Of a stretch of DNA of 44,596 nucleotides, positions 1 to 8,422 are shown piece by piece. The first letter of the stretch is position 1, and every line of letters begins with the position of its first letter. The stretch spans positions 1 through 44,596 of the forward strand of contig CADAEJ010000015.1 in the NCBI GenBank assembly GCA_902786965.1. The letters are read 5' to 3'. The notes beneath the pieces were generated by a model, which was not told the origin of the DNA, made no database searches, and saw nothing but the letters and a program-made list of their open reading frames with translations. The position numbers and the translations under genes are program-made. Source of the stretch: an uncultured Ruminococcus sp. Lineage in GTDB: Bacteria > Bacillota > Clostridia > Oscillospirales > Ruminococcaceae.

Positions 1-1
1 C

Positions 2-1030
2 GCTACCAAAAAGTACGGCGTTGCTGTTAAGTGCGCAACTATCACACCTAACGCTGCAAGAATGCCCGAGTACAACCTCAAGGAGATGTGGAAGTCCCCT
101 AACGGCACTATCAGAGCGATGCTGGACGGTACTGTTTTCAGAACACCGATCCTTGTTAAAGGCATCACCCCGTATATCCCCACATGGACAAAGCCTATAA
201 CTATCGCCCGTCACGCTTACGGCGACGTTTACAAGAACGTTGAGATGAAGTGTCCGCAGGGCTCAAAGGCTGAGCTTGTTCTCACCGACAAGGACGGCAA
301 GGAAACAAGAGAGCAGATCTTTGACTTTGAAAAGACCGCAGGCATCATTCAGGGACTGCACAACAGAGAGGACTCTATCTCCTCGTTTGCAAGGGCTTGC
401 TTCAACTTTGCGCTTGATACCAAGCAGGATATCTGGTTCGCAACAAAGGACACTATCTCCAAAAAGTATGACCACACCTTCAAGGACATCTTTGCAGAGA
501 TCTACGAAAAGGAGTACAAGGAGAAGTTCGAGGCTGCGGGCATCGAGTATTTCTACACTCTTATCGACGATGCTGTTGCAAGAGTTATCCGCTCAAACGG
601 CGGCTACATCTGGGCTTGCAAGAACTATGACGGCGACGTTATGAGCGACATGGTGGCAACCGCTTACGGCTCACTTGCTATGATGACATCGGTTCTCGTT
701 TCACCTGACGGAGTTTACGAGTACGAGGCTGCTCACGGAACCGTTCAGCGTCATTACTACAAGCACCTCAAGGGCGAGGAGACCTCGACAAACTCGGTCG
801 CTACGCTGTTTGCTTGGACAGGCGCACTGCGTAAGAGAGGCGAGCTTGACCAGCTGCCCGAGCTTGTAAAGTTTGCTGATTCGCTTGAAAAGGCAACTAT
901 ACAGACTATCGAGGACGGCGTTATGACAGGCGACCTTTACCTGCTCTCAACGCTTGAAAACAAGCAGAAGGTCAACACCGAGGACTTCCTCAAGGCTGTA
1001 AATGAGAGGCTTGTAAAGATATTAGGGTAA
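2..1030 (+). CDS. icd: NADP-dependent isocitrate dehydrogenase, 5' end missing
   Basis: Oxidative decarboxylation of isocitrate to 2-oxoglutarate, supplying glutamate precursor and NADPH in the cytoplasm. The reading frame is already open at base 2, with no start codon of its own, so the N-terminus lies outside the window; a Met codon at 62 is internal. Seen motifs: [13 protein letters not shown] followed by GTVFRTPI (substrate loop of the homodimeric, eukaryote-like NADP-ICDH type), [23 protein letters not shown] (metal and isocitrate-binding aspartates), [11 protein letters not shown] and [14 protein letters not shown] (NADP-binding end). About 342 residues are present of roughly 400 expected. 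An intrinsic terminator follows 20 nt after the stop. Confidence 0.93.
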   Translation, partial: ATKKYGVAVKCATITPNAARMPEYNLKEMWKSPNGTIRAMLDGTVFRTPILVKGITPYIPTWTKPITIARHAYGDVYKNVEMKCPQGSKAELVLTDKDGKETREQIFDFEKTAGIIQGLHNREDSISSFARACFNFALDTKQDIWFATKDTISKKYDHTFKDIFAEIYEKEYKEKFEAAGIEYFYTLIDDAVARVIRSNGGYIWACKNYDGDVMSDMVATAYGSLAMMTSVLVSPDGVYEYEAAHGTVQRHYYKHLKGEETSTNSVATLFAWTGALRKRGELDQLPELVKFADSLEKATIQTIEDGVMTGDLYLLSTLENKQKVNTEDFLKAVNERLVKILG

Positions 1031-1049
1031 AATTTTGTACAGATAAAGC

Positions 1050-1082
1050 AGAGGGTTTCCCACTCGGGAAGCCCTCTTTTTT
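1050..1082 (+). terminator. Intrinsic terminator after icd
   Basis: Arms AGAGGGtTTCCC (1050-1061) and GGGAAgCCCTCT (1066-1077) with a 4-nt loop, followed by six T. Confidence 0.85.
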
Positions 1083-1100
1083 GTACATATTTCTGGACAG

Positions 1101-2111
1101 TTACTTGATTTTGTAGGTTTCGCCTGCAAATTCTATATTATCAATTTTATCAAGCTCTATTGGAACTTCAAATCGCCCGCCGATAATGCCTTTACCATCT
1201 GATGTTCCAAAAGATAATACGCTGAAGTCCCGATTATTACCTTTACCACTGCTGATTTTACGACTTGCCCCATCATTATAATGGATAACCATTTCAATAG
1301 GCATAGTTTCAGTTTCATCAATAGAAAGCACATCTTTTTTGTATTCGTATTCAAACGTATAGTTTGTTAATGATGCTGTATGTCCGTTTTCCGAAATAAA
1401 ATTTATAATTGGCATATTCGGTTTAAGATTGATCTCAAAACACAATCCCTCAAATTCATCATTTGCAAGTTGATCTATTGTGCGAATACTATACACATCT
1501 AAATTACTATGTGTATCTTTCATAAAAGCTATTTTTATCTTTTCAGGAAGTTCATTCCTTTTTTTGTTTTTGGAATCACGCATAATGATCTGTAATTGAA
1601 GTGCCTGCTTTTTTCTGTTACTGTTTTTTCCTCCCTTTTCGTCAAGTAAAAAAAAGGCATCGATACTGGTATCATCCTTTTCTTCAAGGCACTTTCCTGA
1701 ACTATCAAATGGATAAACTATCGGTGTAGAAGAAAGAGCATACTCTCCCACATCATCAAGAGCTTCAACGGTCACAATGCCAGTTGCATAGTAATTGGTT
1801 ATCATAAGGTTTTCAAGAGTCATACGAATGTTTTTATTCTCTGTCACTTGATTTACTGCATAGCCTTGAAATTCTATATCTGATGCCATTTTATCGTTGT
1901 AATACAGTTCAACACTCTCCTTGTTGGACAGCTTTGTGACTGCGACCGCGCCTGCGGTGACGGTCATTACTGCTGCGGCTGCGGCAACAGCTACCACCTT
2001 TGCCGAGAGCTTACGGCGGTGCTTTGTCTGTTTCATAACCGGCTTGCCCTGCGCCTCGTGAAGATACTTTTCATCTGCAAGTCCTATTATATCAAGCATC
2101 TTATCGTTCAT
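1101..2111 (-). CDS. Probable anti-sigma factor, single-pass membrane protein
   Basis: 336 residues. Residues 1-36 are a basic cytoplasmic part, about 39-59 are one Ala/Val-rich membrane segment, and the remaining ~275 residues would lie outside the cell. Its ATG overlaps the stop of the upstream ECF sigma gene (ATGA arrangement, 4 nt shared), so the pair is translationally coupled. By established analogy such membrane proteins hold the sigma factor inactive until the outer domain senses a signal; that role here is inference from position and topology, as no zinc-binding anti-sigma motif is visible. The outer domain is conspicuously AT-rich compared with the first ~65 codons and the sigma gene. 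Family not recognised beyond this. Confidence 0.7.
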   Translation of the reverse strand: MNDKMLDIIGLADEKYLHEAQGKPVMKQTKHRRKLSAKVVAVAAAAAVMTVTAGAVAVTKLSNKESVELYYNDKMASDIEFQGYAVNQVTENKNIRMTLENLMITNYYATGIVTVEALDDVGEYALSSTPIVYPFDSSGKCLEEKDDTSIDAFFLLDEKGGKNSNRKKQALQLQIIMRDSKNKKRNELPEKIKIAFMKDTHSNLDVYSIRTIDQLANDEFEGLCFEINLKPNMPIINFISENGHTASLTNYTFEYEYKKDVLSIDETETMPIEMVIHYNDGASRKISSGKGNNRDFSVLSFGTSDGKGIIGGRFEVPIELDKIDNIEFAGETYKIK

Positions 2112-2665
2112 AACAATCCCTCTCTTTCCAATAGCTTTTTCAGTTTGTTCCTCGTTCGGTGAAGTGTGACCTTGACCTTGCTCTGCGAGATGTCAAGCTT
2201 TTGCGCTATTTCCTCAATGGTGTGCATATACCAGTAGCGCAGCAGAAAAATGCGTCTTTGCTCGGGTTTAAGGCTTTCCAGAAATCCGTTGAATGCGTCC
2301 TTGAGCGCGAGCGTATCGTCAAGCTTTTCGAGTGCGCTGTCGCAAGCCGCTGCATCTGAAAGCTCCTCAAGCAGAAGCTCAACGTGCCCCGAGCCGCGCT
2401 TTTGTGCGTGCAGCTTCCGCCAATGGCTTATCGCGGTATTGCGCACAATTCCTGCAAGGTACATACGCAGATCATCGGGTCTTGCAGGGGGTATGGCGTT
2501 CCACACCGATAGGTACGCATCGTTAAGGCACTCATCGCAGTCCTGCCTGTCGCGCAGAATGTTCATCGCTATACTTTTGCAGTATGCGCCGTACTTGTTT
2601 TCAAGCTCCACAAGGGCATTTCTGTCCTTGACCTCAAGCAGCGCGATAAGCTCGTCATCGGTCAT
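2108..2665 (-). CDS. ECF-type RNA polymerase sigma factor
   Basis: 185 residues, the normal size for an ECF sigma factor, directing RNA polymerase to stress or signal promoters. Region 2 is visible around residues 15-75 (AMNILRDRQDCDECLNDAYLSVWNAIPP, then MYLAGIVRNTAISHWRK); region 4 lies around 125-180 (LKPEQRRIFLLRYWYMHTIEEIA, then DISQSKVKVTLHRTRNKLKKLL, the helix-turn-helix). Start chosen because GAAAGGAGAAAGGCAT sits just upstream. It is followed with a 4-nt overlap by the membrane anti-sigma gene and preceded by an ECF-type promoter, which suggests autoregulation. Confidence 0.9.
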   Translation of the reverse strand: MTDDELIALLEVKDRNALVELENKYGAYCKSIAMNILRDRQDCDECLNDAYLSVWNAIPPARPDDLRMYLAGIVRNTAISHWRKLHAQKRGSGHVELLLEELSDAAACDSALEKLDDTLALKDAFNGFLESLKPEQRRIFLLRYWYMHTIEEIAQKLDISQSKVKVTLHRTRNKLKKLLEREGLL

Positions 2666-2709
2666 ATGCCTTTCTCCTTTCTTTTGTTTTGAAGCGCTTC
2701 ACCTATATA

Positions 2710-2736
2710 GACGCGGCGCGGCGCGAAAAGGTTACA
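2710..2736 (-). promoter_or_regulatory. ECF-type promoter, probably autoregulatory
   Basis: On the minus strand: -35 TGTAAC (2736-2731), 17 nt, -10 CGTC (2713-2710), 45 nt upstream of the sigma ATG. This TGTAAC-N17-CGTC layout is that of SigX/SigW-like ECF promoters in Firmicutes. There is no sigma-A type -10 nearby. Confidence 0.6.
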
Positions 2737-2737
2737 C

Positions 2738-2772
2738 AAAAAAAGCTGCCGCAAAATAATTGCAGCAGCTTT
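2738..2772 (-). terminator. Intrinsic terminator of the upstream lipoprotein gene
   Basis: Arms AAAGCTGC and GCAGCTTT around a 15-nt loop. The minus-strand U tract is the A run 2738-2744. It separates the lipoprotein gene from the sigma operon. Confidence 0.75.
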
Positions 2773-2792
2773 GAAGCGTTTTATATTTACTT

Positions 2793-3245
2793 TTACTTTG
2801 AAAATGCGGGAGTGGATCTTTGGTTCCAGCTTTCCTTTACGACGGGTGCTTTCAGCTCGGAATAGTCCTTCTGACCTGCGATCGCAGAATACACCTTTTT
2901 GCCGTCAGCAGTTACTGCGATGTCAGCAACGTGCTGTGTGTTTTCGTCATTTTTATCATAGACCGAGAAACAATAGCACTCTCTGCCCTTTACCTCGGCA
3001 GTACCTATGTATCCGAAAGAGCGCGCACCGCTTGTCTCGAACGCTTTTTCGCTGCGCTGTGCAGCTACATCGAGAGCCTTTTCAGCCCCCTGCGGTATCT
3101 GCGAGAACGTCTTATTCTCTGCCTGAGAGCTGTATGCCGACTGCGATGCAGTTTCCGGCGCTTTGTTATTATCCTTTGTATTGCCGCAGCTTACTGTCAT
3201 CAGCGACACCAGCGCCATTGCTGCGATCACAATTGTCTTTTTCAT
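2793..3245 (-). CDS. Small secreted lipoprotein, unknown function
   Basis: 150 residues. A signal peptide with a lipobox-like end (MKKTIVIAAM ... SLMTVSC) puts the mature N-terminal Cys near residue 20, so it should be a membrane-anchored lipoprotein. A Ser/Gln/Lys-rich linker is followed by a small domain (FGYIGTAEVKGRECYCFSVYD, then HVADIAVTADGKKVYSAI) resembling the conserved-tail domain of other small clostridial lipoproteins. The internal Met was chosen as start because GGGGGAC lies 8 nt before it; a start 5 codons upstream at 3260 is possible. It has its own promoter and terminator. No function recognised. Confidence 0.75.
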   Translation of the reverse strand: MKKTIVIAAMALVSLMTVSCGNTKDNNKAPETASQSAYSSQAENKTFSQIPQGAEKALDVAAQRSEKAFETSGARSFGYIGTAEVKGRECYCFSVYDKNDENTQHVADIAVTADGKKVYSAIAGQKDYSELKAPVVKESWNQRSTPAFSK

Positions 3246-3329
3246 AGCTTTGTCCCCCATATAGCCTTTACTCAGGCTCTCCTTTCTCTATATATAGTAC
3301 CATTACACTATCATATTTCTATATTACAA

Positions 3330-3358
3330 AGTATACCATACCGATTTGCCGATGTAAA
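3330..3358 (-). promoter_or_regulatory. Sigma-A promoter for the lipoprotein gene
   Basis: Minus strand TTTACA (3358-3353), 17 nt, TATACT (3335-3330). The leader is about 78 nt and contains a small AGCCT/AGGCT hairpin before the ribosome site. Confidence 0.6.
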
Positions 3359-3380
3359 CACTTTACACCAAACTTTCACC

Positions 3381-3414
3381 AAAAATACCGATAGTGAACA
3401 TATTTCACTATCGG
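3381..3414 (-). terminator. Intrinsic terminator after the phosphotransferase-like gene
   Basis: Perfect 11-bp stem CCGATAGTGAA (3388-3398) with TTCACTATCGG (3404-3414). On the minus strand it is followed by TATTTTT. It lies about 90 nt past the stop codon. Confidence 0.7.
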
Positions 3415-3505
3415 CACCAAGTTGGTTTATGCAATTTTGCACAAAAACAGGTTACGGATTTATTACAAGTGAACAATACAACTTTTGTGAAAACTATTAA
3501 CCGGT

Positions 3506-4264
3506 TCAGGAATAGTCCACAACGTCTATCCACTTCATCAGCAGATCCTTTTCCTCTGCCTTGCCCTTGATAAGCTGCGCAGCCGCAACTATCGGCAGCC
3601 ATGCCTGGACGTACTGCTTTGAGGTTCCGCTTTTCAAGCAATACTTGTCAAGGTACGGCTCTGCAAGCTCGGGATCGTTCAGACAAAGCAGCAGATATGT
3701 TCTCGCAACATCGGCAGAAGCGTTGCCCTGCCTTGCCGAGCCCCAGTTGATAACATATGTGCCCTCATCATTGATGATGATGTTCTTGGGCGCAAAGTTA
3801 CCGTGGCACAGCTTGATGTGCTTGGGCATCGAATCAAGCCTTGTCAGCAGCTCGTACTTCTTGATCTCGTCGATCTGCCCAAGACTCTTTATCTGCCTTG
3901 TCATCTTATCCTTCAGCTTTGAGAGCAGCGGCATATACTGCGCGTGTATCTCTGTCTGTATGTCGATGAACTGGTTGAGATACTTGTCCATATTCTCGGG
4001 GTTTTCGTCCATAAGCTGCTGCATGGTCTTGCCCTTGATGAAGTCCATAGTTATCGACCACCTGCCGTCAACTACAGATACCTCATGCAGCGTCGGTATC
4101 TTGATAAACGAATTTACAAGAGTTGTTTCTACCCTTGCGTGAGTAAGTGCGGCATACAGGCATTTTTCCTTGTAAATGACGTCATTATACTCTCTTACGG
4201 CAAATCCGTCACGCTCGTAAACATCGTAAATATCGCTTGATGCGAGTAATCTTTTTTCGCTCAT
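3506..4264 (-). CDS. Phosphotransferase-fold protein (APH-like) with altered catalytic residues
   Basis: 252 residues from the ATG at 4264 (AAGGGAATGATATT upstream; the longer ORF to 4330 has no ribosome site). Fold evidence: the paired motifs LCHGNFAPKNIII and YVINWGSARQGNASADVARTYLLL match the aminoglycoside/choline phosphotransferase HGDxxxxN and hDW motifs in order and spacing. Both catalytic aspartates are Asn here (codons AAC in HGN and INW). In active relatives these are the catalytic base and the Mg-binding Asp, so the protein may be a pseudokinase or bind a ligand without phosphorylating it; that is inference. Substrate unknown. Single gene with its own promoter. Confidence 0.8.
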   Translation of the reverse strand: MSEKRLLASSDIYDVYERDGFAVREYNDVIYKEKCLYAALTHARVETTLVNSFIKIPTLHEVSVVDGRWSITMDFIKGKTMQQLMDENPENMDKYLNQFIDIQTEIHAQYMPLLSKLKDKMTRQIKSLGQIDEIKKYELLTRLDSMPKHIKLCHGNFAPKNIIINDEGTYVINWGSARQGNASADVARTYLLLCLNDPELAEPYLDKYCLKSGTSKQYVQAWLPIVAAAQLIKGKAEEKDLLMKWIDVVDYS

Positions 4265-4341
4265 AATATCATTCCCTTCTGTTTTCCGAATCATAGCGAC
4301 CGGGGTAAAGCTGATGATATGATAAACCATCTGCTGTATAT

Positions 4342-4369
4342 ATTATACACTCTTTTTTAACATTGTCAA
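4342..4369 (-). promoter_or_regulatory. Sigma-A promoter for the phosphotransferase-like gene
   Basis: Minus strand TTGACA (4369-4364), 16 nt, TATAAT (4347-4342). Transcription would start near 4335, giving a ~70-nt leader. Confidence 0.75.
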
Positions 4370-4528
4370 GAGCCGTTTCGTGATTTTCACCATTGTACAC
4401 ACTTTAGTAAGTTTTAAAACATCATAAATTCATAAAAGCCTTAATTCTGACAGAAAAGACGAAGAATCACGTACAAAAAGTACACTGTATTAAATAAAAA
4501 TGACCAATCGTCATTTTGACTAATAAAG

Positions 4529-4546
4529 TTGTTAAAAACATCACAA
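4529..4546. promoter_or_regulatory. Candidate Rex operator upstream of adhE
   Basis: TTGTTAA AAAC ATCACAA resembles the Rex palindrome TTGTTAA-N4-TTAACAA: first half exact, second half 5 of 7. It ends 18 nt before the adhE -35. Rex is the NADH/NAD-sensing repressor that typically controls adhE in clostridia. The rest of 4370-4560 is AT-rich with no gene. Confidence 0.5.
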
Positions 4547-4564
4547 AGATGTAACGGAATGAAA

Positions 4565-4593
4565 TTGACAAAAATGCGCATTTACTGTATAAT
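4565..4593 (+). promoter_or_regulatory. Strong sigma-A promoter of adhE
   Basis: TTGACA, 17 nt, TATAAT, both hexamers perfect. The ~68-nt leader holds a small hairpin (CGGG/CCCG near 4620-4640) and the AGGAGG ribosome site. Confidence 0.85.
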
Positions 4594-4667
4594 GGAAGCA
4601 ATAAAGATAATAATGTTTTCGGGCGGTAAAATTCCCGAGAGATCAATTCTAACAGGAGGTTATTTTT

Positions 4668-7280
4668 ATGGCTAACGCGGAAAACAAGGACTATCTCGTT
4701 GATACTGTCCCTGCTCTTGAAAAAAAGCTGTCTGAACTCAGAAAGGCTCAGGAGATATTCTCCACTTACTCTCAACAGCAGGTCGACAAGATATTCAGAG
4801 CTGCCGCTATGGCTGCTAACAAGGCAAGGATACCTCTTGCAAAGCTCGCGGTCGAGGAAACAGGTATGGGCGTTGTCGAGGACAAGGTCATCAAGAACCA
4901 TTATGCCAGCGAGTATATCTACAACAAATACAAAAACGTCAAGACCTGCGATGTCATCGAGCGTGACGAAGTTTACGGCACGACCGTTCTCGCCGAGCCT
5001 ATCGGCGTTATCGCTGCGGTAATACCTACGACGAACCCGACATCAACGGCTATCTTCAAATCGCTTTTGTGCTTAAAGACCAGAAACGCTATCATAATCT
5101 CCCCTCACCCGCGTGCAAAGGCATCTACCATCGCTGCGGCGAGGATAGTGCTTGAAGCTGCGGTAAAGGCGGGTGCACCCGAGGGCATCATCAGCTGGAT
5201 AGATGTTCCGTCGCTGGAGCTTACCCAGACAGTTATGCGCGAGGCTGACTGCATACTCGCAACGGGCGGTCCGGGAATGGTAAAGGCTGCATATTCAAGC
5301 GGCAAGCCGGCTATCGGCGTGGGCGCGGGCAACACACCTGCGGTGATAGATTCATCGGCTGACATTCTGCTCGCAGTTTCGTCAATTATCCATTCAAAGA
5401 CCTTTGACAACGGTATGATATGCGCATCTGAACAGTCGGTTATAGTTGACAAGAGCATATATAACGAGGTAAAAGCCGAGTTCAAGGCGCGCGGCTGTCA
5501 TTTCCTCACAAAGGCCGAGACAGAAAAGGTCAGAAAGACCATAATCATAAACGGCTCGCTCAACGCAAAGATCGTCGGACAGTCTGCGTTTAAGATCGCA
5601 GAGCTTTCCGGGGTGAAAGTCCCCGAGGATACCAAGATACTGATCGGCGAGGTAACAAGCGTCGACATCAGCGAGGAGTTTGCTCACGAAAAGCTCTCCC
5701 CTGTGCTTGCAATGTACAAGGCAAAGGACTTTGACGATGCACTCAGCAAGGCTGACAGACTTGTTCGCGACGGCGGTATCGGTCACACATCATCGCTGTA
5801 CTGCAACGTTATAACCGAAAAAGACAAGATCGAAAAGTTTGAAAATACTATGAAGACCTGCCGCATACTTATCAATACACCGTCTTCGCACGGCGGCATA
5901 GGTGACCTTTACAACTTCAAGCTTGCTCCTTCTCTTACGCTGGGCTGCGGCTCGTGGGGCGGAAACTCCGTTTCGGAGAACGTCGGCGTAAAGCATCTTT
6001 TGAACATCAAAACTGTTGCTGAGAGGAGAGAGAATATGCTTTGGTTCAAATCGCCCGAAAAGGTCTACTTCAAAAACGGCTGTCTGCCTGTTGCTCTTGA
6101 GGAGCTTAAAAACGAGCTTGGCAAAAAGAGAGCTTTCGTTGTTACAGATACCTTCCTTTACAAAAGCGGCTACGCTAAATGCATAACCGATAAGCTCAGC
6201 GAAATGGGTATTGCTTACCACGTTTTCTCCGATGTTCAGCCCGACCCGACACTTGCAAATGCGCAATCGGGTGCAAAGGAAATGGCAGAGTTCGAGCCTG
6301 ACGTTATCATCGCGCTCGGCGGCGGCTCGGCTATGGACGCGGCAAAGATAATGTGGGTTCTGTACGAGCATCCCGATGCTGATTTTGAAGATATGGCTAT
6401 GGACTTTATGGACATACGCAAGAGAATATACAAGTTCCCGAAAATGGGTGAAAAGGCTTACTTCGTGGCAGTTCCTACTTCTGCGGGCACAGGCTCGGAG
6501 GTAACTCCGTTTGCTATCATCACCGACCAGGAGACAGGCACAAAGTATCCTATCGCTGACTACGAGCTGCTGCCGAATATGGCTATCGTTGATGCGGATA
6601 TGATGATGAACGCTCCGAAGGGACTCACCTGCGCATCGGGTATCGACGTTCTTACTCACGCGCTGGAGGCTTATGCATCTGTTATGGCTTCCGACTACAC
6701 AGACGCACTTGCGCTCAAGGCTGCAAAGCAGGTATTTGACTATCTGCCGTCTGCATACAAAAACGGCGCAAAGGATCCTGTTGCAAGAGAGAAAATGGCA
6801 AACGCCGCTTGTATGGCAGGTATGGCTTTTGCAAACGCTTTCCTGGGTGTAAACCACTCGATGGCACACAAGCTCGGCGCTTACCACCACCTGCCGCACG
6901 GTATTGCAAACGCGCTTATCCTTACAAGAGTTATGCGCTACAACGCCGACCCGACTCCAAGAAAGATGGGTACCTTCTCGCAGTACCAGTACCCGCACAC
7001 ACTTGAAAGATACGCAGAGGTCGCACGCTACTGCGGCTTTGGCGGCAAGGACGACAAGGAGTCATTTGAGAATCTTCTCAAGCAGATAGAAAAGCTCAAG
7101 AAGACTATCGAGATAAAGCCGACTATCGCAGATTACGGCATCAAGGAGGAGGACTTCCTCGCAACGCTTGACGAAATGGTTGAGAACGCGTTCAATGACC
7201 AATGCACAGGTGCAAACCCGAGATACCCGCTGATGAGCGAGATCAAGGAGATATACCTCGCGGCATACTACGGAAAATAA
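4668..7280 (+). CDS. adhE: Bifunctional acetaldehyde-CoA / alcohol dehydrogenase
   Basis: 870 residues, full length for AdhE. It reduces acetyl-CoA to acetaldehyde and on to ethanol, re-oxidising two NADH in fermentation; family members form long spirosome filaments. N-terminal CoA-acylating aldehyde dehydrogenase domain (~1-440): the nucleotide loop GVGAGNTP and the active-site Cys in DNGMICASEQ are visible. C-terminal iron alcohol dehydrogenase domain (~455-870): ALGGGSAMDAAKIM, PTSAGTGSEVTPFA, and the metal-binding His residues in GVNHSMAHKLGAYHHLPHG. Start is the ATG after AACAGGAGGTTATTTTT. Monocistronic, with a strong promoter, possible Rex site and terminator. Confidence 0.98.
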   Translation: MANAENKDYLVDTVPALEKKLSELRKAQEIFSTYSQQQVDKIFRAAAMAANKARIPLAKLAVEETGMGVVEDKVIKNHYASEYIYNKYKNVKTCDVIERDEVYGTTVLAEPIGVIAAVIPTTNPTSTAIFKSLLCLKTRNAIIISPHPRAKASTIAAARIVLEAAVKAGAPEGIISWIDVPSLELTQTVMREADCILATGGPGMVKAAYSSGKPAIGVGAGNTPAVIDSSADILLAVSSIIHSKTFDNGMICASEQSVIVDKSIYNEVKAEFKARGCHFLTKAETEKVRKTIIINGSLNAKIVGQSAFKIAELSGVKVPEDTKILIGEVTSVDISEEFAHEKLSPVLAMYKAKDFDDALSKADRLVRDGGIGHTSSLYCNVITEKDKIEKFENTMKTCRILINTPSSHGGIGDLYNFKLAPSLTLGCGSWGGNSVSENVGVKHLLNIKTVAERRENMLWFKSPEKVYFKNGCLPVALEELKNELGKKRAFVVTDTFLYKSGYAKCITDKLSEMGIAYHVFSDVQPDPTLANAQSGAKEMAEFEPDVIIALGGGSAMDAAKIMWVLYEHPDADFEDMAMDFMDIRKRIYKFPKMGEKAYFVAVPTSAGTGSEVTPFAIITDQETGTKYPIADYELLPNMAIVDADMMMNAPKGLTCASGIDVLTHALEAYASVMASDYTDALALKAAKQVFDYLPSAYKNGAKDPVAREKMANAACMAGMAFANAFLGVNHSMAHKLGAYHHLPHGIANALILTRVMRYNADPTPRKMGTFSQYQYPHTLERYAEVARYCGFGGKDDKESFENLLKQIEKLKKTIEIKPTIADYGIKEEDFLATLDEMVENAFNDQCTGANPRYPLMSEIKEIYLAAYYGK

Positions 7281-7288
7281 GACAAACT

Positions 7289-7323
7289 AAAAAGCGTCAA
7301 GGCTCATTGCCCTGACGCTTTTT
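7289..7323 (+). terminator. Intrinsic terminator after adhE
   Basis: AAAAAGCGTCA and TGACGCTTTTT arms. The symmetric A/T tails mean it could also serve the convergent lipoprotein gene. Confidence 0.85.
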
Positions 7324-7348
7324 GTTAAATATGACTTGTTTTTGATAA

Positions 7349-8149
7349 TCAATAATAAATATAGTAATGTGAGTATCCTTTTGGCTTTGTAATGCCTGCT
7401 GCAATTATCCAATCATCACTCTCGTTTCCTGCCACAGCTTCCTCCATCCCCTTGACCGCCAGAACTATCTGGTCAAAGCTTAAACTGGTTCTAAGCACAT
7501 TGCTTTTCAGGTCAGGTGAACCTGTCCAGTAATTGTTGGAATGATTGTCATTTACAAAATGGATTGTATAATCTTTCCCATTTCCATGGTTTTCGTCATA
7601 GTCTTCCGAAAACATACCTTCACGATATTCAGAATTAGGGCGGTCAAAACCGATCCCATACTTTTTTTCTCCATTTTTATAATACTTAAACCCGACTGCC
7701 ATGTTTGGATCGACCTGCCCGGTCGACAGTCTTGCCGCCTGCTCAAATCCTATATCCTTGCTCATTCTGGTCAGGTCGATGAAATTGTCGTATTTCCCAG
7801 CCGAGAATACATAATCATAGATATTTGTTTTGCAGGCGATAGTATACCGACCAGCAACAAGATACTCGTAACGACCATCGGAGTTCTTCTTTACACTCTC
7901 CGAACTTTTCGAGTCTGTCGCTGAAGTCTGTTGCTGTGTTTCTTTCGGTTGTCCCGATGATAACGAAGTGACTGCATTACTGTCTGCCTTTTGGTCGCTT
8001 GCACTGCTTTCATAAGACTGACTGCTCACAGTCGATGAACTGTTTGTTTCGATTTTAGACGCAGTGCCTGCACTCTCGGACTCACCGCAGGCGGTCATAG
8101 ATATCATTACTATTGCTGTGATTGCCGAAAGTGTTCTTCTGATCTTCAT
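7349..8149 (-). CDS. Secreted lipoprotein, Ser-rich, unknown function
   Basis: 266 residues. The signal peptide ends in the lipobox VMISMTAC (Cys ~20). Residues ~21-85 form a low-complexity Ser/Thr/Gln linker typical of cell-wall-spanning tethers in this genome, followed by a folded domain from about 90 (RYEYLVAGRYTIACKTNIYDY onward) with many aromatic residues. The ATG follows CGGAGGATTACAATT. It converges on adhE. No family recognised; an extracellular ligand-binding or sensory role would be a guess. Confidence 0.75.
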   Translation of the reverse strand: MKIRRTLSAITAIVMISMTACGESESAGTASKIETNSSSTVSSQSYESSASDQKADSNAVTSLSSGQPKETQQQTSATDSKSSESVKKNSDGRYEYLVAGRYTIACKTNIYDYVFSAGKYDNFIDLTRMSKDIGFEQAARLSTGQVDPNMAVGFKYYKNGEKKYGIGFDRPNSEYREGMFSEDYDENHGNGKDYTIHFVNDNHSNNYWTGSPDLKSNVLRTSLSFDQIVLAVKGMEEAVAGNESDDWIIAAGITKPKGYSHYYIYY

Positions 8150-8326
8150 AATTGTAATCCTCCGTTAGTCATCTCAAATATGAACTATTGTAGTATATAC
8201 ATATAGATGTATATCAGATTCTTTGTTAAATTAGTGTTAATTCATCTTTTGCTTTACAAGTGGTCAACCTTCTCAATAATACTCTTGCATTCGGTAAAAA
8301 AACGGTGAAAATATGCCGATTTTGTG

Positions 8327-8355
8327 TTGAATTTTGCAGATAGATGTGTTATAAT
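8327..8355 (+). promoter_or_regulatory. Promoter of the nadB operon
   Basis: TTGAAT, 17 nt, TATAAT; leader ~60 nt. I see no clear NiaR or other NAD-related operator. Confidence 0.7.
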
Positions 8356-8422
8356 AGAATAAGTATATTTATTTGATTTTTCCGCTTTGGACCAAATCTA
8401 TAAAGTCAAGAGGTTTTGAGAT

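Noticed and set aside
5790..6998. 402-codon frame on the minus strand inside adhE
   Set aside because: It is the complement of a certain gene, rich in Cys, His and Arg, with no ribosome site or family motif.
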